Under the pieces are notes generated by a model that made no database searches, had not been told where the DNA came from, and saw only the letters and a program-made list of their open reading frames with translations. Of a stretch of 45,554 bases of DNA, positions 16,462-25,505 are shown in pieces. A program made the translations under genes and the position numbers. Numbering within the stretch: position 1 is the stretch's first letter; every line of letters begins with the position of its first letter. This stretch comes from UKL13-2 sp947085425. Its GTDB lineage: Bacteria; Pseudomonadota; Gammaproteobacteria; Burkholderiales; Usitatibacteraceae. The stretch lies in assembly GCA_947085425.1 (NCBI GenBank), contig CAMTWK010000005.1, positions 1-45,554 of the forward strand, read 5' to 3'.

Positions 16462-18447
16462 TTATTTAATAGTTGGTTGGTTTTTTAAGTGCTTTTCCAA
16501 GAACGCCAAAATACGTTCATAGGCTTCAAGCGTATTTTTCTTTTTGGAAAAGCCATGCCCTTCGTCGGCAAAAACAACGTAATCAACCGGCACATTATTC
16601 TTCATGACGGCGGCAACAATATCGTCGCTTTCGGCCTTGATCACACGTGGATCATTGGCACCTTGAATAACGATCATTGGCATGCGAATTTCCTTTGCAT
16701 GGAACAGCGGCGAGGTGGCAATCAAAAAGTCGCGGTCTTTGACCGGATCGCCAATTTCTTCGTAGAGCGCTTTACGCTGTGCTTCCCAATATGGCGGTAT
16801 GCTTTCCAGCGTGCGAATCCAATTGGTGACACCAAAAATATTCACACCGACTTTGAAGGCCTCCGGACGAAAGGCGAGGGCCGCCGCCACCATATAGCCG
16901 CCGTAACTGCCGCCCATGATGGCGATCCGTTCGTGGTCTATAAAATCACGGCTCGCCAGCCAGGTCTTGGCCTCAATACAATCCCACAGTGGTTCGCGGC
17001 CGTGTTTTTTGTCGTCCGCAGCGAAAAATGACTTGCCATAACCGCTGCTTCCACGATTGTTGATATCAAGCACGGCATACCCGTGGTTGACCAAATGCTG
17101 AATTTGCGCGCTGTATCCCCGTGTCGCCTGGCCGCCGGGTCCGCCGTGCACCAATAATATGGCCGGTACTTTGTTTTTCGTTGAAGCACCTTTTGGTTTG
17201 TAGAGGATAGCCGGGATGACCATGCCATCAAACGACTTGAATCGCACCACTTCCGCGTCAACCAGATCGTTTGCATTGATTGACTTGGAAAGCGATTGTG
17301 TCAACTGTTTGACCTGTTGTGTTTTGAAGTCATAGGCGTACAGGTTGCTTGGACTGCGATCGCCATTTAGGTAGAACGCCATACGTGCGCTATTTTTTGA
17401 AAACGTCACACCGCGAATTTCACCGCCTGGCAGTTTGGGTAGGGCAACCGGCCTTTCTTTTCCATCCTTATCCAATTCGACAACCCGAATCACGGTGCTT
17501 GCATCGTTGTTGATTCCCGAGACGCGATAACGGCCATCCTTTGAGAAATAGGTGTATGAAATATCCCAGTCGGCTGTTTCGTGATCAACAAATGTTTTGG
17601 TCGCCAAATCGAAGGTGCGCACACGGCGGAATTCGCCGACTTCGTTTGACAACAAAAACAGCTTGGTCGACCCGGGATCAAAGGTCTGAGCAGAAAAACT
17701 CACGTTGCCGTCGTGCGGCGTGATGCGATCGGTCGTACCCCTGGCAACATCGTGCAGAAAAATATCACTGTCATTGGTGGTATTGGGTTTGTTGAAAGCG
17801 ATCCATTTTTCGTCGTTGCTGATGGCGGAGGGTTGTAAACCGACTTCATTCTTGTAGAGCATGATGCGTGCATAGGTCATGGCATCGTATTTATAGATGT
17901 CGAAAAATCTTGCGTCACGCTCGTTGCTGGTCACGTAGAACGACTTGTTGTCTTTCGAAAAGCCATTAAACTGCGCGCGGAATTTTGCGCCGGGCGTCAG
18001 GGCTTTTTCGCTACTGTCGAGTTCACGAACATATAGTTTGTTATTTTCATCGCCGCTGTTATCTCGCGTATAAATAATGCGATCATCCTCTGGAAAAAAG
18101 GCGACTGAGTAGGTGGTATCAGTGGTCGATTTTGTGATTGCCTCGGCTTTGCCGCCGGCAACAGAAATTGTGTAGGCGTTAAAGATGCCGGTTTCATTAC
18201 TCGAGAACATGATGCGTTGCTCGTCTGCGCTGAAAGAAGCGCCGCGCATATTGGTTGTTTCCAGAAACTGGGCGGCGGTATATCGCTTGGTTGCGGCTGG
18301 CTTTGCGGGTGCTGTCGTCGGCGCGGCAGAGGCAGGGGCGTTAAAGGCGACAAGATTGGCGGCAATTACAATTGTCAGGCAAACAGCACTGGAAATCGGC
18401 CGGATGGTGAATCTATTATTCAGTCGCAGATGGGTCAGGATAGACAT
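16462..18447 (-). CDS. Secreted S9-family (acylaminoacyl/dipeptidyl-type) serine peptidase
   Basis: A 661-aa protein. A signal sequence (cut near residue 42 after ASA) leads into a WD40-like/TolB-like beta-propeller (about 55-390) and a C-terminal alpha/beta hydrolase domain. The nucleophile is in GGSYGGYM near residue 505, the acid in GANDPRV near 590 and the histidine in DEGHGF near 625, so the catalytic triad is complete. Such enzymes cleave short peptides or blocked amino acids in the periplasm. A GAAGAG ribosome binding site precedes the ATG. A second, different S9 enzyme (prolyl oligopeptidase type) is encoded 2.2 kb away on the other strand. Confidence 0.9.
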   Translation of the reverse strand: MSILTHLRLNNRFTIRPISSAVCLTIVIAANLVAFNAPASAAPTTAPAKPAATKRYTAAQFLETTNMRGASFSADEQRIMFSSNETGIFNAYTISVAGGKAEAITKSTTDTTYSVAFFPEDDRIIYTRDNSGDENNKLYVRELDSSEKALTPGAKFRAQFNGFSKDNKSFYVTSNERDARFFDIYKYDAMTYARIMLYKNEVGLQPSAISNDEKWIAFNKPNTTNDSDIFLHDVARGTTDRITPHDGNVSFSAQTFDPGSTKLFLLSNEVGEFRRVRTFDLATKTFVDHETADWDISYTYFSKDGRYRVSGINNDASTVIRVVELDKDGKERPVALPKLPGGEIRGVTFSKNSARMAFYLNGDRSPSNLYAYDFKTQQVKQLTQSLSKSINANDLVDAEVVRFKSFDGMVIPAILYKPKGASTKNKVPAILLVHGGPGGQATRGYSAQIQHLVNHGYAVLDINNRGSSGYGKSFFAADDKKHGREPLWDCIEAKTWLASRDFIDHERIAIMGGSYGGYMVAAALAFRPEAFKVGVNIFGVTNWIRTLESIPPYWEAQRKALYEEIGDPVKDRDFLIATSPLFHAKEIRMPMIVIQGANDPRVIKAESDDIVAAVMKNNVPVDYVVFADEGHGFSKKKNTLEAYERILAFLEKHLKNQPTIK

Positions 18448-19020
18448 AGGGACTCTTCAAGATAGTGATTGAGAGGGACGGCATGGGTGGGTGTTGATCC
18501 GTGGAGCAACGCCATTTTTGCGAGGAAAGCCGTCAAAGTCTATCGCCAACCGACAAATTGCGGGAAATGCGCATTGAACTGGGCATGTTGGTGCAAATTC
18601 AGGCTGCTGGACGTCTTAAAAGCGTCAGGGTGCGGGAACCATGCGGAATGTGAGGGGGGGGCGTGGCACAAAACAATAAGGCCACGCGGTTGCCCACGTG
18701 GCCTTTTGTATTTTTGTTAGGACTACCATGCGCCTGCTGGAGTGTCGTCGGTTTGAGCCGGCCGAATGGCGCTTCGCGATGCGTCAAAGGGGCGTGTTCA
18801 AATCGATGGTTCCATGATCGGACGACCGGGCGCGTGGGTCTGTGGAATGGCGCACTTTTCACATAGATTGACAATCGCAGGTGGCGGAGTCGCGTGCTAA
18901 ACTTTGGGCTCAAATTTGAGAGAGAACCATTGAAAAACAAATGCTTACATGTGTGCGCCTCAGTCTATTTTGACATGATGGCGGTCATCGAAGTGGCCTG
19001 TTCTGCCAGGAGTATTTAAG
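18448..19020. other. Gap of 573 bases with an orphan terminator
   Basis: No convincing protein gene lies here. Reading frames of 60-110 codons occur on both strands but have no ribosome binding site and odd composition. The gap contains a terminator hairpin at 18678-18705 that ends no known gene, and it becomes AT-richer towards rmuC. It could hold a small RNA gene or the remains of an inserted segment. Confidence 0.4.
18678..18715 (+). terminator. Orphan rho-independent terminator
   Basis: AAGGCCACG (18678-18686) pairs perfectly with CGTGGCCTT (18697-18705), loop of ten, followed by TTGTATTTTT. On the opposite strand the tail is TTATTGTTTTG, so it may work both ways. No gene on either strand ends at it. 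Confidence 0.65.
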
Positions 19021-20628
19021 ATGGAAACAGTCATTCTTGTTCTCGCAATTCTCGCCTTAGTTACAACGGCTATCGCAATTTGGCTTGCGACATTAGTCCA
19101 TCGCGGCCGCACCCAGACGCATGATTTAATGGTTGAACTGACGCAAGTTAGGGAGCAGTTGCAGGCTCGACAGGCCGTATATGACGAGCTTTTATTAGCC
19201 AAGACCCAGCTTGATAAGGCGACCGACGAACTAGCCCGGCTCGACGAACGTTGTAAGAGATTGGAACCACTAGAAATTGCGCTTACTGAAGCCCAAGTAT
19301 CAAAGCAAAATGTTATTGAGCAGCATTCCCTGAGCAGAGAGGACATTGCGAGGCTTAAGGCTGAGCTTGATTCAAGTAATGCAGAGCTTCGCAGCGTGAA
19401 GGCCAAAGTTGCTGTGCTGGAAACCGAGGTAGTCGCATTGACCGCTCACGTAAATGCAGGAAATGCAAAGCAATCAGCACTAGAATCTGATTTAGGGCAC
19501 GAAAAAAGTCTGGCCGAGGAAAAGTTGGACATGTTCCGCGCAGCAACAAAGGATCTCGAAACACGATTTGAACATTTGGCGAACAAAATTTTCGGTGAGA
19601 ACTCATTGCGGTTTGCGACTCAAAATAAGACATCTCTAGATGAAATTCTCGTACCGTTGCGCTCGAAACTTTCTGAATTTCAGTCAAAGGTTGAAGAAGT
19701 TTACGTCAATGAATCGAAGGACCGATCAGCATTGGGGCAGCAAGTACAACAGTTGTTGAGCTTGAACCAATCTTTGAGTCAAGACGCAAAGGATTTGACA
19801 TCGGCTCTCAAAGGGTCAAGCAAAGCGCAAGGCAATTGGGGGGAGATGGTGCTAGAACGATTGCTGGAAGATGCAGGTCTTACCAGTGGTCGAGAGTTCG
19901 AAATTCAGAAACTACATTACGATGACGATGGCGGTAAGCTTTATCCAGACATAATTATTCGACTTCCACAGAGTCGCAACCTCGTTGTGGACTCTAAGGT
20001 ATCCCTAATTGATTACGAGCAGTATGTGAATGCTGCTGACGATGTTGCGCGAGACGGCGCTCTCAAGCAACACATAACCTCGGTAAAGGGACATGTTAGG
20101 AACCTAACTAGCAAGAATTATCAGAATCTTTATGGCCTGCAATCCTTAGATTTTGTTGTGATGTTCCTGCCAATTGAGTCAGCGTATGTGGCAGCGGTGG
20201 CAGCGGATAATGAGCTCGTACTTGATGCCTTCAAACGAAATGTTCTTCTAGTTGGTCCGCTCTCACTTCTTTTCGTTTTACGAGTGGTTGCGCAGTTATG
20301 GCGTCAAGAGGCACAAACCGCGAATGCGCAGGAAATTGCGAAGCGCGGAGCCGAGTTGTATGACAAGTTGGTGAGTTTCGTCCAGGACCTTCAAAAAGTC
20401 GGCGACCAACTTGCAAATGCGCAGCGTAGCTTCGACTCAGCCAGTAAATTACTCTCAACGGGTCGCGGTAATGTCATCAGGCAAGCGGAGATGCTAAAAG
20501 AGTTGGGTGTGAAGCCTACGAAGGCGCTGCCTCTAGATTACGGCGATGCCGGTGGTTCGAGTGAGCTCGATGCGCCAAACTTACAAGACTCCGCAAGACC
20601 GCCGTTGATCGATGTTGATACCCCCTAA
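19021..20628 (+). CDS. rmuC: RmuC-family DNA recombination/maintenance protein
   Basis: A 535-aa protein. An N-terminal membrane helix (residues 3-26) is followed by a long coiled coil (about 35-190) and the RmuC domain (about 230-480) containing KAQGNWGEMVLERLLEDAG, PDIIIRLP and VDSKVSLIDYEQY, which are the conserved nuclease-like core. RmuC limits inversion at short inverted repeats and is a putative nuclease anchored at the membrane. Codon use is visibly more AT-rich than the flanking genes (many ATA, CTA, AGG and TTA codons), and it sits between two S9 peptidase genes, suggesting insertion by transfer. The C-terminal 60 residues are a disordered tail. Confidence 0.9.
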   Translation: METVILVLAILALVTTAIAIWLATLVHRGRTQTHDLMVELTQVREQLQARQAVYDELLLAKTQLDKATDELARLDERCKRLEPLEIALTEAQVSKQNVIEQHSLSREDIARLKAELDSSNAELRSVKAKVAVLETEVVALTAHVNAGNAKQSALESDLGHEKSLAEEKLDMFRAATKDLETRFEHLANKIFGENSLRFATQNKTSLDEILVPLRSKLSEFQSKVEEVYVNESKDRSALGQQVQQLLSLNQSLSQDAKDLTSALKGSSKAQGNWGEMVLERLLEDAGLTSGREFEIQKLHYDDDGGKLYPDIIIRLPQSRNLVVDSKVSLIDYEQYVNAADDVARDGALKQHITSVKGHVRNLTSKNYQNLYGLQSLDFVVMFLPIESAYVAAVAADNELVLDAFKRNVLLVGPLSLLFVLRVVAQLWRQEAQTANAQEIAKRGAELYDKLVSFVQDLQKVGDQLANAQRSFDSASKLLSTGRGNVIRQAEMLKELGVKPTKALPLDYGDAGGSSELDAPNLQDSARPPLIDVDTP

Positions 20629-20644
20629 TTCGCTTGGAAAAATT

Positions 20645-22795
20645 ATGTCATTCAAACTATTGCAATCCTGCCTGTTCGCTGTTGGCGCGGTAACATTGGC
20701 CGCCCAAGCCCAACCACTGAAATACCCGGAAACCCGCAAGGGCGAGCAGGTCGACACCTATCATGGCACGGTGGTGGCCGATCCCTATCGTTGGCTGGAA
20801 GACGACAACAGCGCCGAAACCAAGGCCTGGGTGGTTGCGCAAAATGCCGTGACCGATCGTTATCTTGAATCGATGCCGCAACGTGCGGCAGTGAAAAAAA
20901 TTTACACCGAGCTGTATAACTTTGAGCGTTTTGGCCTGCCGTTTAAAGAAGGCGGCAAATATTTCTGGGCGCGCAACAACGGCTTGCAGCAGCAGTCGGT
21001 GATCTATACAGCCGCATCACTCACCGCCAAACCGACGGTGGTGATTGACCCCAATTTACTGTCCAAAGACGGCACCGTGGCGCTGACCGGCACTGCGGTT
21101 AGTCGGGATGGACGTTATCTGGCGTACGGCACCTCGGTTGCTGGCTCGGATTGGCAAAGTTGGCAGGTTCGGGATCTTAAATCCGGCAAAGACCTCGCCG
21201 ACAAAGTGCAATGGGTGAAATTTTCCAGTGCGCAGTGGACTCCGGATGGCAAGGGATTTTTTTACTCGCGTTACGATGCGCCCAAAACCGGCGAAGCATT
21301 GACCGGCAGTAATTTTTTCCAAAAGTTGTATTACCACCGTGTTGGCACCGACCAATCCAAAGACGTATTGGTTTATCAAAACCAAACGGAAAAAACCTGG
21401 GGTTTTGGCACCACCATCACCGACGACGCCAAATTTGTCATTGTTAATGTGTGGAAGGGCTCTGGTCGCAAAACCGGACTGATGGTGATGCCGCTTAAAA
21501 ATGGCGCGTTGGCTCCATCTGCAAACGGAATCCCGGCTTTGCTCACCATCACACTCGATTTTGATGCCGAATACACACCGATCGGCTCGAATGGCAATAC
21601 CTTGTGGGTGAAGACAGACAAGGATGCGCCCAAAGGGCGAATCATTGCCATCGACTTGGGCAAACGTGAACGCGCCAACTGGAAAACCGTGGTGCCAGAA
21701 ACCAAAGACACCATGAACTCTGCCTCGGTGGTAGGCGGGCGCATTTTTGTCAACTATCTGCAGGACGCCGCCACGCTGGTCAAAATACACATGCTTGATG
21801 GCAAATTTGTTCGCAACGTCGATTTACCGGGGGTGGGTTCCTCGTCCGGATTTGGCGGACGCTTCACGCACAAGGAAACGTTTTACAGCTACACCAGCCT
21901 GATCAATCCAACTGAAATTTTCCGTTACGATATTCGCACCGGCAAATCGACTTCATTTGCCCGTCCCAAGACTGCGTTTGATCCGTCGCAATATGAAACC
22001 AGACGCGAATTTGTCACCAGTAAAGACGGCACCCGTTTCCCGATTTTCATCGCCCATCGCAAAGGCCTGCATCTCGATGGCAACAATCCCACACTGTTGT
22101 ACGGATACGGGGGGTTTAATGTTTCCGAAACACCAAGTTATCGCGTGACCGCCTCCACCTGGATGCGCATGGGCGGCGTTTATGTAACCGCGTCGATTCG
22201 TGGTGGCGGCGAGTATGGCGCGGCCTGGCACGATGCCGGCACCAAACTCAAGAAACAAAATGTATTTGATGACTTTATTGCCGCGGGCGAATGGTTGGTC
22301 AGTCACAAAATTACCCAACCGTCGCGCCTTGCCATCAATGGTGGATCGAACGGCGGCTTGCTGGTGGGGGCGGTGGTCAATCAGCGTCCGGATTTATTTG
22401 GTGCTGCCGTGCCACAGGTCGGGGTCATGGATATGCTGCGCTTCCATAAATTCACTATCGGTTGGGCGTGGGTGTCGGATTATGGTTCATCAGACAACGC
22501 TGATGAATTCAAGGTGCTGTCGGCTTATTCGCCGATGCACAATATCCGTGCCGGGCAGAAGTATCCACCGATTCTGATCACCACCGCCGATCACGATGAC
22601 CGCGTGGTGCCCGCGCATAGCTTCAAGTATGCCGCGGCATTACAGGCGGCGGATACGGGGGCGGCGCCGAAGCTGATTCGTATTGAAACCAGCGCCGGGC
22701 ATGGTGACGGTAAACCGACCTCGAAGATCATCGAAGAGCGCAGTGACATGTTGGCGTTTATTGCCTACACCTTTGGTGTCGACGTCAAACCGTAG
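20645..22795 (+). CDS. Secreted prolyl oligopeptidase (S9A)
   Basis: A 716-aa enzyme. A signal sequence (cut near 22, AQA) is followed by the N-terminal helix region with DPYRWLEDD near 50, a seven-bladed propeller, and the catalytic domain. The nucleophile lies in NGGSNGGLL near 562, the aspartate in DHDDRVVP near 647 and the histidine in SAGHGDGK near 685. It cleaves short peptides after proline, here in the periplasm. The start at 20645 is chosen because it begins the signal sequence and has GGA eight bases upstream; an ATG at 20612 overlapping rmuC is less likely. It lies 16 bases behind rmuC and ends a short run before mobB. Confidence 0.92.
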   Translation: MSFKLLQSCLFAVGAVTLAAQAQPLKYPETRKGEQVDTYHGTVVADPYRWLEDDNSAETKAWVVAQNAVTDRYLESMPQRAAVKKIYTELYNFERFGLPFKEGGKYFWARNNGLQQQSVIYTAASLTAKPTVVIDPNLLSKDGTVALTGTAVSRDGRYLAYGTSVAGSDWQSWQVRDLKSGKDLADKVQWVKFSSAQWTPDGKGFFYSRYDAPKTGEALTGSNFFQKLYYHRVGTDQSKDVLVYQNQTEKTWGFGTTITDDAKFVIVNVWKGSGRKTGLMVMPLKNGALAPSANGIPALLTITLDFDAEYTPIGSNGNTLWVKTDKDAPKGRIIAIDLGKRERANWKTVVPETKDTMNSASVVGGRIFVNYLQDAATLVKIHMLDGKFVRNVDLPGVGSSSGFGGRFTHKETFYSYTSLINPTEIFRYDIRTGKSTSFARPKTAFDPSQYETRREFVTSKDGTRFPIFIAHRKGLHLDGNNPTLLYGYGGFNVSETPSYRVTASTWMRMGGVYVTASIRGGGEYGAAWHDAGTKLKKQNVFDDFIAAGEWLVSHKITQPSRLAINGGSNGGLLVGAVVNQRPDLFGAAVPQVGVMDMLRFHKFTIGWAWVSDYGSSDNADEFKVLSAYSPMHNIRAGQKYPPILITTADHDDRVVPAHSFKYAAALQAADTGAAPKLIRIETSAGHGDGKPTSKIIEERSDMLAFIAYTFGVDVKP

Positions 22796-22864
22796 TTTTA
22801 ACCAGAATGCGCCGAGCTGATACACCTCAAGTCGCCAGTCGATAAAATAATTGATAATCAGGTC

Positions 22865-23383
22865 ATGAAAATTATCGCCATCGTCGGCTACTCGGGTAGC
22901 GGCAAAACCACCTTGATCGAAAAAGTGATCCCCTGTCTGGTGATGGATGGACTGCGGGTATCGTTGATTAAACACGCCCATCATGAATTTGACATCGACG
23001 TTCCCGGCAAGGATTCGCATCGACATCGGATGGCGGGAGCGACCGAAGTGTTGGTGTCGTCGAGTAACCGCTGGGCGCTGATGCATGAGTTACGCGGGCA
23101 ACACGAGCCGTCGTTGGAGGCGCAGTTAAAACATTTGTCACCTTGTGACTTGGTGATTGTTGAAGGCTGGAAACACCACGCGCTGCCAAAAATTGAAGTG
23201 CATCGCAAACTGGCCGATCGACCGTTATTATTTGTGGACGACAAAAACGTCATCGCGGTGGTGACCGACGAAACACTCGCCACCGAACTGCCGCAGTTTG
23301 TGTTGGAAGATGCCGAAGGTGTGGCGGCATTTATCGTTCTACATTTGGGATTGCGTAGATCGAATTTGCATGTGGTGAAGTAA
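22865..23383 (+). CDS. mobB: Molybdopterin-guanine dinucleotide biosynthesis protein MobB
   Basis: A 172-aa P-loop GTPase-like protein. The Walker A motif GYSGSGKTT is at 8-16, KHAHHEFDID near 36-45 is the family motif that follows, and VEGWKH near 102 is the Walker B-like region. MobB assists MobA in attaching GMP to molybdopterin for bis-MGD enzymes. It overlaps moaD by one base (TAATG). Together with moaD and moaE it forms a small molybdenum cofactor operon. The window's own molybdoenzyme, SoxC, is of the sulfite oxidase type and needs only Mo-MPT, so MobB points to other molybdoenzymes elsewhere in the genome. Confidence 0.92.
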   Translation: MKIIAIVGYSGSGKTTLIEKVIPCLVMDGLRVSLIKHAHHEFDIDVPGKDSHRHRMAGATEVLVSSSNRWALMHELRGQHEPSLEAQLKHLSPCDLVIVEGWKHHALPKIEVHRKLADRPLLFVDDKNVIAVVTDETLATELPQFVLEDAEGVAAFIVLHLGLRRSNLHVVK

Positions 23384-23634
23384 TGGTCAAAGTTTTGTTT
23401 TTTGCGGGCCTGCGGGAGTTGATCGGTGTGGCGAACGAAGATGTGGTTCTGCCTGCCGATGCCACTGTTGCCGGACTGGTCGCCGATTTAACCAACCGGG
23501 GTGGTGCCTATGCCGAAGCATTGGCGGCGGATCGTCGTTGGCGCGTGGCCGTCAATCAGGATATGGCGCAGTTGACCGACCCGATCAAGTCCGGGGATGA
23601 AGTCGCTATTTTTCCGCCGGTGACCGGAGGCTAG
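23383..23634 (+). CDS. moaD: Molybdopterin synthase small subunit MoaD
   Basis: An 83-aa ubiquitin-like sulfur carrier ending in the diglycine tail (PPVTGG) that is thiocarboxylated and delivers sulfur to precursor Z. Length and the hydrophobic surface pattern (VKVLFFAGLRELIG start) fit the family. It starts inside the mobB stop codon and is followed by moaE after two bases. With MoaE it forms molybdopterin synthase. Confidence 0.95.
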   Translation: MVKVLFFAGLRELIGVANEDVVLPADATVAGLVADLTNRGGAYAEALAADRRWRVAVNQDMAQLTDPIKSGDEVAIFPPVTGG

Positions 23635-23636
23635 CC

Positions 23637-24101
23637 GTGTTTCAACCGACCATTCGTATTCAATCTGCCGATTTTGATATGACCGATGAACACGCCGCGA
23701 TGCGCGGCCGCCATCGCAATGTCGGTGCGATCGCATCGTTTGTTGGTGTGGTGCGCGACGTTAACGATGGCAGCGGTGTCTCGACCATGACCCTCGAACA
23801 CTATCCGGGCATGACTGAAAAGGCCCTTGCAAAAATTGTTGACGATGCCACCAGTCGTTGGCAGTTGATCGACGCCACGGTGATTCATCGCATCGGCAGC
23901 TTATTGCCAAGCGAGCAAATTGTGCTGGTGATGGTCGCCTCGGCGCATCGACAAGATGCGTTTGATGCCTGCGCCTTCATCATGGACTTTTTAAAAACCG
24001 ACGCACCATTCTGGAAAAAAGAAACCACGGCGGATGGCAGCCGCTGGGTGGACGCGAGGGTGATCGACGACAACGCAAGAAACAAGTGGCACGCAACGTA
24101 A
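23637..24101 (+). CDS. moaE: Molybdopterin synthase large subunit MoaE
   Basis: A 154-aa catalytic subunit. Family motifs are FVGVVRD near residue 37, LEHYPGM near 53, HRIGSL near 84, SAHRQDAFDAC near 102 and the lysine pair in PFWKKE near 123 that contacts the thiocarboxylate of MoaD. It starts with GTG, chosen because GGAGG lies at the right distance and moaD stops two bases earlier. It makes molybdopterin from cyclic pyranopterin, needed by SoxC in this window. Confidence 0.95.
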   Translation: MFQPTIRIQSADFDMTDEHAAMRGRHRNVGAIASFVGVVRDVNDGSGVSTMTLEHYPGMTEKALAKIVDDATSRWQLIDATVIHRIGSLLPSEQIVLVMVASAHRQDAFDACAFIMDFLKTDAPFWKKETTADGSRWVDARVIDDNARNKWHAT

Positions 24102-24128
24102 TCAAGCCAAATCTAACAATTAGTCAAC

Positions 24129-24521
24129 ATGAGCGACCATCAACCAATCCTGACAGGACAATCCGCTGCGCGCAATGTATTGGGTGGGCCACTTGAATCC
24201 TGCTGCTTTTCACCCATGACAGGTTTTTTTCGCGATGGTTTTTGCCATACCAATGACGAAGACCACGGCTCACATACCGTGTGTGTGGTTTTGACTGCGG
24301 AATTTTTGACGTTTTCAAAAGCGCAGGGCAACGATTTATCCACCCCGCATCCGGAGTTCGGCTTTCCCGGATTACAAACCGGTGACCGCTGGTGCCTGTG
24401 TGTGGCGCGCTGGGAAGAAGCGTTTGTGGTTGGCAAGGCACCGAAAGTGTCACTCGCCGCCACCCATGAGCGTGCCTTGGAAGTGGTCACGCTGGACGAG
24501 TTGCGAGCCTACGCTGTTTAA
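24129..24521 (+). CDS. DUF2237 family protein
   Basis: A 130-aa small protein. Nearly the whole length follows the DUF2237 pattern: NVLGGPLESC near 16, PMTGFFRDG near 29, HTVCVVLTAEFL near 49, SKAQGNDLSTP near 63, and FPGLQTGDRWCLC near 79. The six or so conserved cysteines and histidines suggest metal binding, but the function is unknown. It lies 27 bases behind moaE on the same strand and may be co-transcribed with the molybdopterin genes. Confidence 0.85.
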   Translation: MSDHQPILTGQSAARNVLGGPLESCCFSPMTGFFRDGFCHTNDEDHGSHTVCVVLTAEFLTFSKAQGNDLSTPHPEFGFPGLQTGDRWCLCVARWEEAFVVGKAPKVSLAATHERALEVVTLDELRAYAV

Positions 24522-24606
24522 GTTGTAAAGATCGGTGCACTCTTGTGCCGTTCGACGGAGCGCAACCAACTTTTCCAAGCTGAAGATCGCACCATACACT
24601 CGCCAA

Positions 24607-25002
24607 CTACGAATCCGGCTTTGCCTCGGCTCGAAGCATGGGGCGCTTTCTCGGCCGGATCGCCTCGACATATTCAGGCGCGTGTTCGTCGCGCAACAGG
24701 ATAAGACTCGCGACGTTGCCAACGCGTTGATATTTGCAAAAAAATCGGCCTAGGCGCCGCAAAACGAAGGTATAGGCGCTTGATGATTCTGGATTTTGCA
24801 CTGCCTCATCCGCCAGCAAACAGCATAGCTGGTGAATCTCGTAAACAATATCCGTGGATAGGGTGGTGCCGCGAATAAAATGCGGCCCCGCCTTGTCGAC
24901 ATAGGCCGGGCTCATTCCAGAGATGAAACGAATTTCACTGAACGGCGCCTTATGGCACCTGTCGAGCACTTGTTTCAAGAGTCGGGTGGCGTAGGTTTCC
25001 AT
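24607..25002 (-). CDS. Small orphan protein resembling the N-terminal domain of PilT-like ATPases
   Basis: A 131-aa protein without signal sequence or membrane helix. The order of an SEIRFISGMSPAYVDK-type strand, a helical EIHQLCCLLADE stretch and LGRFFCKYQRVGNVASLILLR is similar in shape to the N-terminal PAS-like domain of pilus retraction ATPases (SDIH..G.PP...; GRFR.N...QRG....), but no Walker motifs or second domain follow. It is either a free-standing relative of that domain or an unrelated family. The C-terminal tail is basic. The ribosome binding site is weak. It is downstream of the ArsR gene on the same strand (gap 84). Confidence 0.5.
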   Translation of the reverse strand: METYATRLLKQVLDRCHKAPFSEIRFISGMSPAYVDKAGPHFIRGTTLSTDIVYEIHQLCCLLADEAVQNPESSSAYTFVLRRLGRFFCKYQRVGNVASLILLRDEHAPEYVEAIRPRKRPMLRAEAKPDS

Positions 25003-25086
25003 AATTGGCTCACGTATGATGCGCGAGGTCGCTGCTTTTATTAGAGCTACCGTTTAATAAGTTTTGCCGGTTTTCATCAGCCACAA

Positions 25087-25422
25087 TTAAATCGAACAGA
25101 ATACATCGCGTGTCATGGCAACAATTTTGACCACGCGCTTGTCCTCGATCCAGTAGTAGGTTTTTTTGCCTTCGGCGCGCGACACGATCATGGCACTGGC
25201 TTTAAGGATCGCCAGGTGTTGTGACACATTGCCCTGGGTGGTGCCGACCGCCTCGACGATTTCCTGCACCATCATTTCGCCGGACGACAGCAGACACAAA
25301 ATTTTAATCCGCAACGGATGTGACATGGCTTGCATGGCCATGGCGGCTTGTTCGATATTTTCCGACTTGCCAATCAGGTCAAAGATGTCGGTGCTTGCCG
25401 CAGTTTTATTTTTGGTGGCCAT
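25087..25422 (-). CDS. ArsR-family regulator with persulfide-sensor cysteine spacing (SoxR/SqrR/BigR-like)
   Basis: A 111-aa winged-helix repressor. The helix-turn-helix (VQEIVEAVGTTQGNVSQHLA, about 52-71) is typical of ArsR proteins. There are just two cysteines, C43 (KILCLL) in the second helix and C109 near the end, 66 residues apart. The same separation is found in SqrR (C41/C107) and BigR, where the pair forms a tetrasulfide link with reactive sulfur species and releases DNA. Metal-site ELCVCD is absent, so it is not an arsenic sensor. It is divergent from soxC with a palindromic operator between them. It probably represses the sox genes until sulfide or thiosulfate is present. Confidence 0.85.
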   Translation of the reverse strand: MATKNKTAASTDIFDLIGKSENIEQAAMAMQAMSHPLRIKILCLLSSGEMMVQEIVEAVGTTQGNVSQHLAILKASAMIVSRAEGKKTYYWIEDKRVVKIVAMTRDVFCSI

Positions 25423-25473
25423 CGGTAGACTTTAACGTAAATCGCCCGATGCTGCAGCGCAGCACTGCGTATC

Positions 25474-25505
25474 ATTAGATTCTGCTAATATTAGAAATAT
25501 CTAAT
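25474..25505. promoter_or_regulatory. 32-bp palindromic operator between regulator and sox genes
   Basis: Outer arms ATTAGAT (25474-25480) and ATCTAAT (25499-25505) and the inner palindrome CTAATATTAG (25485-25494) share the same centre, 25489.5. Thirteen of sixteen positions are symmetric. AT-rich sites of this kind bind ArsR-type sulfur regulators such as BigR. It lies 52 bases before the regulator and 47 before soxC, so one site could repress both. Confidence 0.7.

Noticed and set aside
18599..18940. 113-codon frame on the minus strand in the gap before rmuC
   Set aside because: It runs through the terminator hairpin, has proline/arginine-rich composition unlike a folded protein and no start signal.
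25087..25422. Arsenic-responsive ArsR
   Set aside because: The metal-binding ELCVCD motif is absent and there are no ars genes; cysteine positions and context fit sulfur sensing.
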